64,000 nt of DNA from Trinickia caryophylli (GCF_034424545.1 NZ_CP139970.1:1178001-1242000), one strand, 5' to 3'. Positions 26,223 to 35,247 are shown, counted from the stretch's first letter. Numbers and translations are program-made. The notes: generated by a model from the letters alone, not told the origin.

Positions 26223-27440
26223 ATGTCTGCCGCTCCCTCCTCTTCGTCCGCCGCGACCGGATACGCCTCGACCGCGCGCATCGTCACTGTCGTTTTCTTC
26301 ACGTTCGTCTGTTACCTGATCATCGGCATCCCCCTGCCGGTGCTGCCGGGGTTCGTCGACGGCGACCTCGGAATGGGCTCGGTACTGGCCGGCGCGGCGA
26401 TCAGCGTGCAGTACGCGGCGACCCTTGCTTCGCGCCCGCACGCAGGGCGCAGCGCCGATACGCGCGGAGCGAAGCGGACGGTACTGACGGGCCTCGCCGC
26501 CTGCGGCGCAAGCGGCATCTTGCTGCTCGCGGCCACGGCCTGCGCGAAGTGGCCGGCCTTGAGTCTCACGGTGCTCACGCTTGCGCGCCTCGTGCTCGGC
26601 TTCGGCGAAAGCTTCGTCGGCACGGGCGCGATTCTTTGGGGCATCGGCCGCGTGGGGCCGCAAGAAAGCGCGCGCGTGATTTCGTGGAACGGCATCGCGA
26701 ACTACGGCGCGGTGGCGCTCGGCGCGCCGGCCGGCGCGCTGCTGTCGCACGCCTTCGGGCTCTGGACACTCGGCGCCGTGACCATGGTGCTGGCCGGTAT
26801 CGGCTACGCCCTCGCCAGGCGCATCGCGCCGGTTCCCGTCGTCCATGGCGAGCGCATGGGCTACGCGAGCGTGCTCGCGCGGGTACTGCCGCACGGCATT
26901 GGTCTTGCGCTCGGCACCGCCGGTTTCGGGGCCATCGCCACGTTCATCGCGCTTTACTACGCTGCGCGCGGCTGGCAACACGCGGCACTCGCGCTGACGC
27001 TCTTCGGGCTCTCGTTCGTCGGCGCGCGGCTGCTTTTCGCCAACGCAATCAAGACCTACGGCGGGTTCCGCGTTGCCGTGGCATCGTTTTGCGTCGAATG
27101 CGCGGGGCTGTTACTGCTATGGCTCGCCGAAGTGCCGCACGCGGCGCTCGCGGGTGCCGCGCTTACCGGCTTCGGCTTCGCACTCGTGTTTCCATCGCTC
27201 GGCGTGGAAGCCGTCGGCCTCGTGCCGCCCGCAAGCCGGGGCGCCGCGCTGTCGGCCTACTCCGTCTTCTTCGACCTCTCGCTCGGTGTCATGGGACCCC
27301 TCGCCGGCTATGTCGCGGGTGCCTTCGGCTACGGCTCGGTATTTCTCGTCGCCGCCGTGGCCGCGGCAGCCGCAGCCATACTCTCGGTCAGCCTCTACCT
27401 GCGCTACACGCGCGGCGATTCTCCAGCCGCCGCCGTTTGA
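26223..27440 (+). CDS. MFS transporter (YhhS/YfcJ-like drug/sugar efflux family)
   Basis: A 405-residue integral membrane protein with about twelve helices. Helix 1 ([26 protein letters not shown]) is followed by an A-type loop carrying [15 protein letters not shown] between helices 2 and 3, the usual MFS signature position. The pattern matches the YhhS/YfcJ group of small-molecule efflux proteins. Substrate unknown. It starts 167 bases from the divergent flavin oxidoreductase gene. A GC-rich hairpin (27430-27449) spans the stop codon but has no T-run. Confidence 0.88.
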   Translation: MSAAPSSSSAATGYASTARIVTVVFFTFVCYLIIGIPLPVLPGFVDGDLGMGSVLAGAAISVQYAATLASRPHAGRSADTRGAKRTVLTGLAACGASGILLLAATACAKWPALSLTVLTLARLVLGFGESFVGTGAILWGIGRVGPQESARVISWNGIANYGAVALGAPAGALLSHAFGLWTLGAVTMVLAGIGYALARRIAPVPVVHGERMGYASVLARVLPHGIGLALGTAGFGAIATFIALYYAARGWQHAALALTLFGLSFVGARLLFANAIKTYGGFRVAVASFCVECAGLLLLWLAEVPHAALAGAALTGFGFALVFPSLGVEAVGLVPPASRGAALSAYSVFFDLSLGVMGPLAGYVAGAFGYGSVFLVAAVAAAAAAILSVSLYLRYTRGDSPAAAV

Positions 27441-27629
27441 CGACGGCGGACGGAGGCGCGCGTCGTCTGCCGGCTCGCCCTCATAGATGCCCGTGCGGGA
27501 AGGGTTCAGTTATACGATGACCGATAACGAAAACGTGGACCTGATAGCGACGACTTGAGTATTTTCCCGGGTAAACCAGCAGATATGGTGCATCGCGATC
27601 CCGTTTAGACTTTGCGCAGTAGTACGACA

Positions 27630-27694
27630 ACAGACAAAAAGCACAGACGAAACGCACAGACGAAACGCGCAGACAAAGCGCACAGACAAAGCGC
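27630..27694 (+). repeat. Five tandem copies of a 13-base repeat upstream of the GH28 gene
   Basis: Five head-to-tail 13-base units of the form ACAGACRAARMGC run without gaps (units at 27630, 27643, 27656, 27669 and 27682). Units two and three are identical and the others differ by one to three bases. They lie 46 bases upstream of the GH28 ATG and probably inside its 5' untranslated region or promoter. The unit is not a multiple of the codon length and the tract is not in a gene. Confidence 0.85.
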
Positions 27695-27740
27695 AAAGCG
27701 GGCTGGCCCTCGCTGCCCCGCGATTTCATCGGAGGAGCAC

Positions 27741-29744
27741 ATGGCAGAGAAAAGCACTCGTCGCGGTTCCATGTCGTTTGCTGCGGGATCCGGCCGCCTT
27801 ACGCGCCGCGCATTCTTCGGCGTGAGTGGTTCGCTCGTGGGCAGTACGCTGTTAGCGGTGAGCCCCTTCGGCGCCGCGCGAGCCATGGCCGCCATGGCGG
27901 GGCGCGCGGGCTCCGCCGCGGACCTGATCTGGGGCGAGCACGGCGCCGCGGCACGCATTGCCGCCCTCGTCGCCCATGTCACCAAGGCCGCCTTTCGCCC
28001 ACGCGAATACGACGTCACGGCCTATGGCGCGCGTGCGTGCACGACCGTCGCCGCCAGTTCGCCCTACACCAACACCACCAAATCGCCGCCGAGCCCCGGC
28101 TCCGAGCGCACGCCCGCGCCGGGCTCGTTCGACTCCCGGCCTGCCTTCCTCGCGGCGATCGAAGCGTGCCACCGCGAAGGCGGCGGTTGCGTGGTCGTAC
28201 CGCCGGGCGCGTGGTACTGCGCGGGACCGATCGTGCTGCTCAGCCACGTGCGCTTTCATCTGAGCGCCGACTGCACGATCTATTTCAGTCCGAACCCGGC
28301 CGACTACGCGAAGGACGGGCCCGTAGACTGCGGCGCGAACGGCCGGCTCTACTACAGCCGCTGGCAGGCCAACGATTGCCTGAACTACGGCGCGCCCGTC
28401 TACGCACGCAATGCGATCAACATCGCGCTGACCGGCGAGGGGCCGACTTCGGTACTGAACGGCCAGGCGATGACGCCATTCGCGGGCAGCGGCGACAGCA
28501 GTGTCTGCTGGTGGACGTACAAAGGATCGACGGGCGTCTATGGCGGCGGCGCCTCGGTGCCGAGCCAGGTTTATGCGAACCCGAACAATGTCGACCTGCG
28601 CCTCGTCGCGCCCGGCATTTCCGATGCGCTTTACGCCATGCTCACCTCGCCCACCACGCCCTGGCAGCAGGATCAGAATTACCTGCCCGCGCTTTCCGAG
28701 GCGGGGGTGCCCGTGGAGAAGCGCATCTTCGGTCTCGGTCATTATCTGCGTCCCTGTATGGTCGAATTCATCGGCTGCGAAAACGTGCTGATGGAGCGCT
28801 ATCAGACGCAGAACACGCCGTTCTGGCAGCACCATCCGACCGCCTGCAGCAACGTCGTATTCCGCGGCGTCACGACCGACAGCATCGGCCCGAACAACGA
28901 TGGCTTCGACCCGGACGCGTGCACGAACGTGCTCGTCGAAAACTGCACGTTCAATACGGGCGACGACTGCATAGCCATCAAGTCGGGCAAGGATCGCGAT
29001 ACCGAATACGGCCCGGCACGCCGCCATCTGATCCGAAACTGCACGATGAACAGCGGCCACGGCGGCATCACGCTCGGCAGCGAAATGGGCGGCGGTGTCG
29101 AGGCGATCTATGCCACGAATCTGTCGATGCTCAACGCGAACTGGCAGACGAACCCGCTCAATATCGCCATTCGCGTGAAGACGAACATGAACCGCGGCGG
29201 CTATGTGAAGGACTTCCACGTGAAAGGCGTATCGCTGCCGAACGGGGTGAGCCTGAAGGGCAGCGGATACGGCAGCGCCATGCTTGCCGGGAGCCCGGTC
29301 AACGCCAGCGTGCCGCTCGGGGTCGTCACGGCCTCGGCCGGCAATCCGGCGGCGGCGCAAGGCGGCATCGTCACGTTCGATTGCGACTACCAGCCGGCCA
29401 ACGACGCCGCGCGCACGCGTCCACCCACGATCCAAAACATCTCGATCTCGGGCGTGAAGGCATCCAACGTCAGCTCGGGCGGCACCACGGCGTCGTGTTT
29501 CCAGGCGATCGTCGCGCAAGGGCCCGTTGCGTCGGACTACAACGGCCCCGCGCCCGCGCCGGCCGTGTTGCCCATCTCGGACGTGACGATCAGCGATTGC
29601 GATTTCGGCACACCCGTGGCGTCCGGCACGCCCACCGTAACGTCGCCCGGCCCCATCTATGCATTCAACGTCGACTCGATGACACTCACGAACGTCATCG
29701 TCGCCGGGCAGACCTACAACACGACGCTCGCCGACAAGCGCTGA
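27741..29744 (+). CDS. Tat-exported glycoside hydrolase family 28 protein (polygalacturonase-like)
   Basis: A 667-residue secreted enzyme. The N-terminus has a twin-arginine signal (LTRRAFFGVSG, hydrophobic SLVGSTLLAVSPFGAARA). The rest is a right-handed beta-helix with the GH28 catalytic signatures in order: NNDGFD (about residues 384-389), GDDC (about 406-409), SGHGG (His near 440) and IRVK (about 476). In GH28 the three aspartates of the first two motifs hydrolyse alpha-1,4-galacturonic or rhamnogalacturonan bonds. The start is well supported by GGAGGAG five bases before the ATG. Likely substrate is pectin or a plant-derived uronan, which fits a plant-associated host. An action on self-made polysaccharide is possible. 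Confidence 0.88.
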   Translation: MAEKSTRRGSMSFAAGSGRLTRRAFFGVSGSLVGSTLLAVSPFGAARAMAAMAGRAGSAADLIWGEHGAAARIAALVAHVTKAAFRPREYDVTAYGARACTTVAASSPYTNTTKSPPSPGSERTPAPGSFDSRPAFLAAIEACHREGGGCVVVPPGAWYCAGPIVLLSHVRFHLSADCTIYFSPNPADYAKDGPVDCGANGRLYYSRWQANDCLNYGAPVYARNAINIALTGEGPTSVLNGQAMTPFAGSGDSSVCWWTYKGSTGVYGGGASVPSQVYANPNNVDLRLVAPGISDALYAMLTSPTTPWQQDQNYLPALSEAGVPVEKRIFGLGHYLRPCMVEFIGCENVLMERYQTQNTPFWQHHPTACSNVVFRGVTTDSIGPNNDGFDPDACTNVLVENCTFNTGDDCIAIKSGKDRDTEYGPARRHLIRNCTMNSGHGGITLGSEMGGGVEAIYATNLSMLNANWQTNPLNIAIRVKTNMNRGGYVKDFHVKGVSLPNGVSLKGSGYGSAMLAGSPVNASVPLGVVTASAGNPAAAQGGIVTFDCDYQPANDAARTRPPTIQNISISGVKASNVSSGGTTASCFQAIVAQGPVASDYNGPAPAPAVLPISDVTISDCDFGTPVASGTPTVTSPGPIYAFNVDSMTLTNVIVAGQTYNTTLADKR

Positions 29745-29864
29745 ACCCGGCGACACATTCGCGCGGGCGGACGCCCATCCGCCCATCCGCACGATGTTTG
29801 TCGCGCATGCCTCGACCGAGGCGTGCGCGATACGCGCTTGCCCCATGCGCCGCAAGCCGCGAAT

Positions 29865-29901
29865 CGCATAAACGCATAAACGCATAAACGCATAAACGCA
29901 T
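29865..29901 (+). repeat. 8-base tandem repeat (about 4.6 copies) downstream of the GH28 gene
   Basis: CGCATAAA is repeated four times (29865, 29873, 29881, 29889) with a partial fifth copy CGCAT ending at 29901. It lies between the GH28 stop and the promoter of the methanethiol oxidase gene, 30 bases upstream of that -35. A perfect octamer array of this kind is prone to slipped-strand change and would alter promoter spacing or context only, because no coding frame crosses it. Confidence 0.9.
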
Positions 29902-29930
29902 CGAGTAATTTGCTCATTCGATTCCGTTCC

Positions 29931-29960
29931 TTGCCATTTCGAACTTCGGCCTCCTACGAT
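29931..29960 (+). promoter_or_regulatory. Sigma70-type promoter for the methanethiol oxidase gene
   Basis: TTGCCA (29931-29936), an 18-base spacer, then TACGAT (29955-29960). Transcription would begin near 29967, giving a leader of about 28 bases that contains the GGAAGAGG ribosome-binding region before the ATG at 29995. Seen by inspection only. Confidence 0.55.
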
Positions 29961-29994
29961 AGACAGCTTCACCGCTTCTCGAAAGGAAGAGGCC

Positions 29995-31389
29995 ATGTCG
30001 TCCTGGAAACCTGATCCGACGTTCTACCCGTCCGCGCGGCTTGCCGCCGACGCCCCCAAGGAAACGATCGCCTACGTCGCCGCCTTCGATCCGAAGCGGC
30101 AGGTGCCTGACGAGCTCGCCGTCGTCGACGTCGATCCAGGCTCGCCCGGCTACGGCTCGATCGTCGAGCGCGTGGCCATGCCGAACGTCGGCGACGAGCT
30201 CCATCACTTCGGCTGGAATGCGTGCAGCTCGTGCCTGTGCCCGAACGCACCGCACCCGCATACCGAACGCCGCTATCTCGTCGTGCCCGGCCTGCGCTCG
30301 TCGCGCATCCACATCATCGACACGAAGCCCGACCCACGGCACCCCAGGATTGCGCGCGTGATCGAGCCGCAGGAACTCGCGCGCAAGTCTGGCTACTCGC
30401 GTCCGCACACCGTGCACTGCGGGCCGCAAGGCATCTACGTCACCGCGCTCGCGAACGCCGAAGGCGAAGCGCCTGGCGGCGTGCTGCTCATCGATCACGA
30501 AACGTTCGACGTGCGCGGACGCTGGGAGATCGAGCGCGGCCCTCAGGAGCTCGCGTACGATGCCTGGTGGCACCTCGGCTTCGACACACTCGTTTCGAGC
30601 GAATGGGGCCTGCCGGCCACGTTCGAAAACGGACTCGTGCCCGAAGTACTGCTGGGCGGACAATACGGACATCGCCTGCATTTCTGGGATCTCAATACGC
30701 GCCGGCACAAGCAGACGCTCGACTTCGGCGCCGAAAATCAGCTCGTATTCGAACTGCGCCCGGCGCACGATCCGACCAAAGCCTATGGCTTCGTGAATTC
30801 GGTCATCAGCCTCAAGGATCTCTCCGCCTCGATCTGGATCTGGTATCGCGACGGCGACCAATGGGCCGCGCGCAAGATCATCGAGATCCCGGCCGAGCCC
30901 GCCGATGCCGCCCAGTTGCCGCCGATGCTCAAGGGTTTCGGCGCCGTGCCGCCGCTCGTCACCGACATCGCGCTCTCGCTCGACGACCGCTCGCTTTACG
31001 TAGCCTGCTGGGGGACGGGCGACATGCGCCGCTACGACGTCTCCGATCCGTTCAAGCCCGAACTCACGGGCTCGGTGCGTATCGGCGGCATCGCATCGCG
31101 CGCGTCGCATCCGCGTGCGGGCGGCCAACCGCTGAACGGCGGCCCGCAGATGGTGGAGGTGAGCCGGGACGGCAAACGCGTCTACTTCACGAACTCGCTG
31201 TATGGCGCTATCGACGATCAGTTCTATCCCGATGGCATCGACGGCTGGATGGTGAAGCTCGATGCGGCGGCAACGGGTGGGCTTGCGTTCGATCGGGAGT
31301 TCTATCTCGCGTGGCCGGACACGCATCGGCCGCATCAGATCCGCCTCGAAGGCGGCGATGCCTCTTCGGATTCCTACTGCTATCCGTAA
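29995..31389 (+). CDS. mtoX: Methanethiol oxidase (SBP56 / selenium-binding protein family)
   Basis: A 464-residue protein of the SELENBP1/MtoX family, which oxidises methanethiol to formaldehyde, H2S and H2O2. The bacterial enzyme is described as copper-dependent and periplasmic or soluble depending on lineage. Family hallmarks are HHFGWNACSSCLC near residues 64-76, the VPGLRSSRIHIIDT propeller strand, EWGLPATFENG, QYGHRLHFWDL, TDIALSLDDRSLYVACWGTGDMRRYD, and RPHQIRLEGGDASSDSYCYP at the C-terminus. No signal peptide is seen at the chosen start. A small membrane protein follows after 21 bases in a probable operon. The SCO1/copper-chaperone genes sometimes linked to mtoX are not present here. 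Confidence 0.88.
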   Translation: MSSWKPDPTFYPSARLAADAPKETIAYVAAFDPKRQVPDELAVVDVDPGSPGYGSIVERVAMPNVGDELHHFGWNACSSCLCPNAPHPHTERRYLVVPGLRSSRIHIIDTKPDPRHPRIARVIEPQELARKSGYSRPHTVHCGPQGIYVTALANAEGEAPGGVLLIDHETFDVRGRWEIERGPQELAYDAWWHLGFDTLVSSEWGLPATFENGLVPEVLLGGQYGHRLHFWDLNTRRHKQTLDFGAENQLVFELRPAHDPTKAYGFVNSVISLKDLSASIWIWYRDGDQWAARKIIEIPAEPADAAQLPPMLKGFGAVPPLVTDIALSLDDRSLYVACWGTGDMRRYDVSDPFKPELTGSVRIGGIASRASHPRAGGQPLNGGPQMVEVSRDGKRVYFTNSLYGAIDDQFYPDGIDGWMVKLDAAATGGLAFDREFYLAWPDTHRPHQIRLEGGDASSDSYCYP

Positions 31390-31410
31390 CGGGCACGGGC
31401 CAGTCCGATC

Positions 31411-32043
31411 ATGAGCGTCGCACTCGGCACGGCCGACGCCGCAAGTTGGGCCGCGATCTTCGGCAGCGGCGTGTTCCATGGCATCAACCCGGCGATGGGC
31501 TGGCTCTTCGCCACGGCACTCGGCCTGCAGCGCGGCAGTCGGGCGGCGCTTTTCGCCGCCTTGCCGCCGCTGGCCCTCGGCCATGCGCTATCGGTGTTCG
31601 TGCTGACCTCTTCCGCGCTCGCATTCAGCTTCGCCGCGAATGCGAGCGCCGTACGCCTCGTGCTCGGCGCGGCGCTGATCGGCTGGGCCGGCTATCACCA
31701 CCTGTTTGGGCACCGTCACCGCATGCCCGTGGGCATGACGGCCGGCTTCGCGGGGCTTGCGCTGTGGTCGGCGGCGACGGCCACGCTGCACGGTGCGGGG
31801 CTGATGCTCGTACCGGCATTGATGCCACTTTGCGCCGGGGGGCCAAGCGCCGCGGGCGGAACCGCACTCGCCGCGACACTCGTGCACACCGCCGTGGCCT
31901 CGGCCACGAGCGGCCTCGTTGCATTCGCCGCCTACGAATACCTCGGGCTCGGCATGTTACGGCGCGGCTGGGTCAACTTCGACTGGCTCTGGTCCGCCGC
32001 GCTCGCGGCGGCCGGCGCCATTCTGATCGCGACGAGCCGGTGA
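31411..32043 (+). CDS. Small polytopic membrane protein linked to methanethiol oxidase
   Basis: A 210-residue, very hydrophobic protein with five or six predicted membrane helices. Notable conserved-looking polar residues sit in or near helices: FHGINPAMGW in helix 1, GHALSVFVL in helix 2, a HHLFGHRHR loop and TLHGAGLM. The His-rich motifs resemble those of metal permeases, but I cannot assign a family. It starts 21 bases after the methanethiol oxidase stop on the same strand. MtoX-type enzymes are reported to need copper, so a role in metal supply is a reasonable guess only. Confidence 0.75.
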   Translation: MSVALGTADAASWAAIFGSGVFHGINPAMGWLFATALGLQRGSRAALFAALPPLALGHALSVFVLTSSALAFSFAANASAVRLVLGAALIGWAGYHHLFGHRHRMPVGMTAGFAGLALWSAATATLHGAGLMLVPALMPLCAGGPSAAGGTALAATLVHTAVASATSGLVAFAAYEYLGLGMLRRGWVNFDWLWSAALAAAGAILIATSR

Positions 32044-32066
32044 ACGCGGCGCACCGTGTTGCTGCT

Positions 32067-33308
32067 TCAGCGCAAACGATCGCTGCCCGCGCGCGCCGCC
32101 CTGCCGCTTTCCGACAGCGAACGCTCGAGGGCCGCCACGCCCGCCGGCAGATCGACGGCCGCGCCGAGATCGATCATCGTGCGTCCGAGCGCGTGCAGCG
32201 TGCGAAAAAGGTTGTGCTCGCGGCACTGCTCGCCCATCTGCCCGATGCGCACGATCGGCAAGCCGAAAGAACCCGAGATTTCGACCTGATGATGGCGCGA
32301 GATATGGCCGCAGACATCGGCTGGGCTCAGCCCGTTCGGCATTTCTATGCCGACCACCGAGTTGAGCCGGCAGATCTCGGGCGTATAGAGCGTCAGTCCA
32401 AGCGCCGAAATGCCCGCTTGCAGCGCGAGCGCACATTTGAGATGGCGCGCGAAGCGCTTCTCGAGCGTCTCCGCGCACACGAGCCGCAACGCCTCGTGCA
32501 AGGCGAGCACGCCCGATACCGGCGCCGTGTAGTGATAGCCCGCGTTGTGCCAGAAATTTTCGGCCAGCGACGCGTCGAGGCACCAGTGCGCGTTGGGCTG
32601 CGCACGACCTTTCATGCGCGCCCATGCCGCGTCGGAAAATGCGATCAGCGAGACGCCCGGAATAGACGACAAGCCCTTTTGCCCGCCCGTGATGACGGCA
32701 TCGATACCCCACGCGTCCATCTCGAGCGGCATGGTGCTCAGCGTGCAGACCGCATCGACGACGACGAGCGCGCCCGCGGCCTTCGCAAGCGCAGCGATCT
32801 CCTTCAACTGGTGATTCCAAACCGTGTTGGAAGTCTCGCCCTGCACGATCGTCACCACGTCGGGCTTTTCGCATGCGAGCGCGTCGGCCACGTCGGCGAG
32901 GCTCGCGACGGCGCGGTCGGGCACCTCGAGCGTCGCAACCTGGGCACCGCAACGCAGGGCCATCTCGGCCATGCGCGCGCTGAAAAAGCCGTTCTTGATC
33001 GAGAGCACACGCGTGCCGGGCCACGCGAGATTCGAAATCGCCATTTCCATGGCGGCCGAGCCGGGGCCGGCCACGCCGAGCACCCATTTCGAGCGCGTCT
33101 GAAACACGTAGCGCGCCATGTCCTTCACTTGCCCGATCACTTTCGACATCGTCGCGCCGAGGTGATTGATGACGATGGTGTTCGCGTGTGCAACGGCGGC
33201 CGGAATTGGCACGGGCCCGGCGCCCATCATCAGCAGCGGTTCTTCGGGAAGAATTTCGTCGAGCGAGACGACATGGGGGCAAGCAATCGGTGTAACAGGC
33301 GTGGACAT
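32067..33308 (-). CDS. Class V PLP aminotransferase (alanine-glyoxylate / serine-pyruvate type)
   Basis: A 413-residue cytosolic aminotransferase of the AGXT/serine-glyoxylate group. It starts with the GAGPVPIPAAV substrate-loop motif of the family. GPGSAAMEMAI is the phosphate cup, VDAVCTLSTMPLEMDAWGIDAVITGGQKGLS carries the PLP-contacting Asp and the Schiff-base Lys (in TGGQKGL), and RIGQMGE near the C-terminus carries the carboxylate-binding Arg. Likely donors and acceptors are alanine or serine with glyoxylate or pyruvate; the exact pair is unresolved. It converges on the membrane-protein gene with 23 bases between stops. Confidence 0.88.
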   Translation of the reverse strand: MSTPVTPIACPHVVSLDEILPEEPLLMMGAGPVPIPAAVAHANTIVINHLGATMSKVIGQVKDMARYVFQTRSKWVLGVAGPGSAAMEMAISNLAWPGTRVLSIKNGFFSARMAEMALRCGAQVATLEVPDRAVASLADVADALACEKPDVVTIVQGETSNTVWNHQLKEIAALAKAAGALVVVDAVCTLSTMPLEMDAWGIDAVITGGQKGLSSIPGVSLIAFSDAAWARMKGRAQPNAHWCLDASLAENFWHNAGYHYTAPVSGVLALHEALRLVCAETLEKRFARHLKCALALQAGISALGLTLYTPEICRLNSVVGIEMPNGLSPADVCGHISRHHQVEISGSFGLPIVRIGQMGEQCREHNLFRTLHALGRTMIDLGAAVDLPAGVAALERSLSESGRAARAGSDRLR

Positions 33309-33584
33309 GATCGATGGGGGCGCTGGGGCATTCGTTGGGCGGCACGAGAGCCCGCCGACGCGGTGCGGCGCCTGTCGTCGCGCGCCACGGCGGCGGAAAT
33401 CGGAGCAAGTGCCGAGGCAACCACTCCGCCGGCAGATGAAGCGCGAACGCCGAGGCGGCGCCGCGTAGGACGGGTGCCCTAGATCATTGCCCCATCAAGC
33501 CCCATTAGGCAAGCATTTTCGTCCGGCCAAGGCTTCGGGCGAGGCCGCGCGGATACGCTCACGCCTGCGCGGCTGCGCCGCGGG

Positions 33585-34076
33585 TCAGGCGCCGCAAAAC
33601 GCGAGCAGCATCTCGGCTTCGCGCTCGTGAACCTCGACCGGAAACGCCGAGGCACCCGCATACGCCAGATACCGGGCGCGATGTTGGCCGTTGCGGAACG
33701 TGACCACCCCCTCGCGCTCGAACCCGAGCCAGCCAAACACGCCGCGCGCGCGGCGAGAGGCCACGGCGACATACGGCATCGAAGGGATCTGTGCGTTGGC
33801 CGGATCGAGGTACTCGCGGATGCCGCGAATCTTGCCGCCGTGCCAATCGCCGACGGGCGGCAGCACGTAATCGGTATCGTCCCGGTCGGCGCACGCCAGC
33901 AGCTTCGCCGCGTCGACGACGACGACACGATGTCGCGAATCGTCCTCGCCACCGAGCATGCGTCTCAGGCGGACATGATCGTAATGGGGGTGATCGCGCA
34001 GGGGGACGATCCAGACCGGCTCCGAGCCGGCTGCGGGGGCGACGGCAACCGCATGAGGCGACGCAAGCGTAGACAT
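33585..34076 (-). CDS. Uncharacterised NGQHR-motif protein
   Basis: A 163-residue soluble protein with no signal peptide or membrane segment. The C-terminal part has VTFRNGQHRARYLAYAGASAFPVEVHE, an NG(Q/R)HR-type motif shared by ParB/sulfiredoxin-like fragments and by plasmid fertility-inhibition-type proteins. An IPSMPYVAV strand and a GKIRGIREYLDPANAQ segment precede it. I set the start at MSTLASPHAV because homology-like sequence begins there; an upstream ATG at 34184 is in frame but neither has a clear ribosome-binding site. It is divergent from the crotonase gene. The molecular role is unknown. Confidence 0.6.
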   Translation of the reverse strand: MSTLASPHAVAVAPAAGSEPVWIVPLRDHPHYDHVRLRRMLGGEDDSRHRVVVVDAAKLLACADRDDTDYVLPPVGDWHGGKIRGIREYLDPANAQIPSMPYVAVASRRARGVFGWLGFEREGVVTFRNGQHRARYLAYAGASAFPVEVHEREAEMLLAFCGA

Positions 34077-34249
34077 GGCGTGCTGAGTTCGGTAACGCCC
34101 GTAAAACGCCGCACGCAGCGGGGTAAGCCGCGCCCGGCACCGGGCGATGGTAAAACACGGTAGTGTGTCGCGACATAATGACACACCGGTGACGTACGCG
34201 GCTGATTTCGTCTGAACGATCCCGCCGCCTGGCGGATGCGGAGGCTATC

Positions 34250-35146
34250 GTGAACATGAACACGAATGCAGACACGAACGCGACGAACCACGACGCAAGC
34301 ATCGAGCCATTCGGCGAACACGTGCGCATCGAGCCGGCCGGCGCAGTGGCCACGATCGTGCTCGACCGCCCTGATTGCCGCAATGCAGTGGACGGCCCCA
34401 CCGCCACCGCGCTGGCGGCGGCGTTCGAGCGCTTCGAAGCCGAGCCGCGCTGGCGCGCCGCCGTGCTGTTCGGGGCTGGCGGGACGTTTTGCGCGGGCGC
34501 CGACCTCACCGCCATGCATGACCCGCGCCGGCGCAACGCCGTGCGCGCCGACGGCAGCGGAGCGGGCCCGATGGGGCCGACGCGCATGCGCCTCACGAAA
34601 CCCGTCATCGCCGCGATCGCCGGGCATGCCGTTGCGGGCGGCCTCGAACTCGCCGCCATGTGCGACCTGCGCGTGGTCGAAGAAAACGCCGTGCTCGGCG
34701 TGTTCTGCCGCCGCTTCGGCGTGCCGCTCATCGACGGCGGCACGATTCGCCTGCCGCGGCTCATCGGGCTCTCCCGCGCGCTCGATCTGATTCTGACCGG
34801 GCGGGAAGTTCACGCCGACGAAGCACTGGCGATCGGGCTCGCCAATCGGGTCGTGCCAAGCGGCGGTGCCCGCGCGGCAGCCGAGGCGCTGGCCACGGCC
34901 CTCGCCGCCTTTCCCCAGGCGGCCCTCGTTGCCGACCGCCGCTCCGCCTACGAGAACAGCGCCCCGGGGGACATGGAGCAGGCGCTCGCGCGTGAAGGCG
35001 CCGGCGGCTATCGCGCCCTCGTCGACGAGGGGCTCGCGGGCGCGGCCCGGTTCGCCGCGGGCGCGGGCCGCCACGGCGCTCCAGCGCCCGCCGCGTCTGG
35101 GCCGCGCAGCGATTCGCCGCCGCCGGATCCTTCCGCGTCAACGTAA
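34250..35146 (+). CDS. Enoyl-CoA hydratase/isomerase (crotonase) family protein
   Basis: A 298-residue crotonase-fold enzyme. The oxyanion-hole segments are GTFCAGADL and AGHAVAGGLELAAMCDLRV; the latter keeps the first catalytic Glu (in GGLELA). The segment equivalent to the second catalytic Glu (GxxPE...GG in true hydratases) reads RRFGVPLIDGGTIRLPRLIG and lacks that Glu, so simple hydratase activity is doubtful. A roughly 35-residue Ala/Pro/Ser-rich tail ends the protein. The GTG start at 34250 is preferred because GGAGG lies five bases upstream; an ATG two codons later is possible. The CoA substrate is unknown. Confidence 0.85.
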   Translation: MNMNTNADTNATNHDASIEPFGEHVRIEPAGAVATIVLDRPDCRNAVDGPTATALAAAFERFEAEPRWRAAVLFGAGGTFCAGADLTAMHDPRRRNAVRADGSGAGPMGPTRMRLTKPVIAAIAGHAVAGGLELAAMCDLRVVEENAVLGVFCRRFGVPLIDGGTIRLPRLIGLSRALDLILTGREVHADEALAIGLANRVVPSGGARAAAEALATALAAFPQAALVADRRSAYENSAPGDMEQALAREGAGGYRALVDEGLAGAARFAAGAGRHGAPAPAASGPRSDSPPPDPSAST

Positions 35147-35247
35147 ACCCTGATGTCGCGACGCATCAATATCTATATAAGTAACGAGTCGATGCCGTTC
35201 CGCCTGACGCTGCTACCATCGACACAGCGCAGCCCCACCGCTTTTTC

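Noticed and set aside
26223..27440. MFS protein as a missing Wzx flippase
   Set aside because: It has the MFS loop 2-3 signature and lies far from the polysaccharide operon; Wzx belongs to a different fold family.
27430..27449. CCGCCGT/ACGGCGG hairpin over the MFS stop codon
   Set aside because: Strong stem but no T-run; such GC palindromes are common in this base composition.
27630..27694. CRISPR-like array
   Set aside because: Units are contiguous with no spacers, and there are no cas genes. It is a simple tandem repeat.
30222..33482. A 1086-codon open frame on the plus strand
   Set aside because: It runs through the methanethiol oxidase, membrane-protein and antisense aminotransferase genes; its translation is Arg/Ala-rich without any family motif. 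A high-GC shadow frame.
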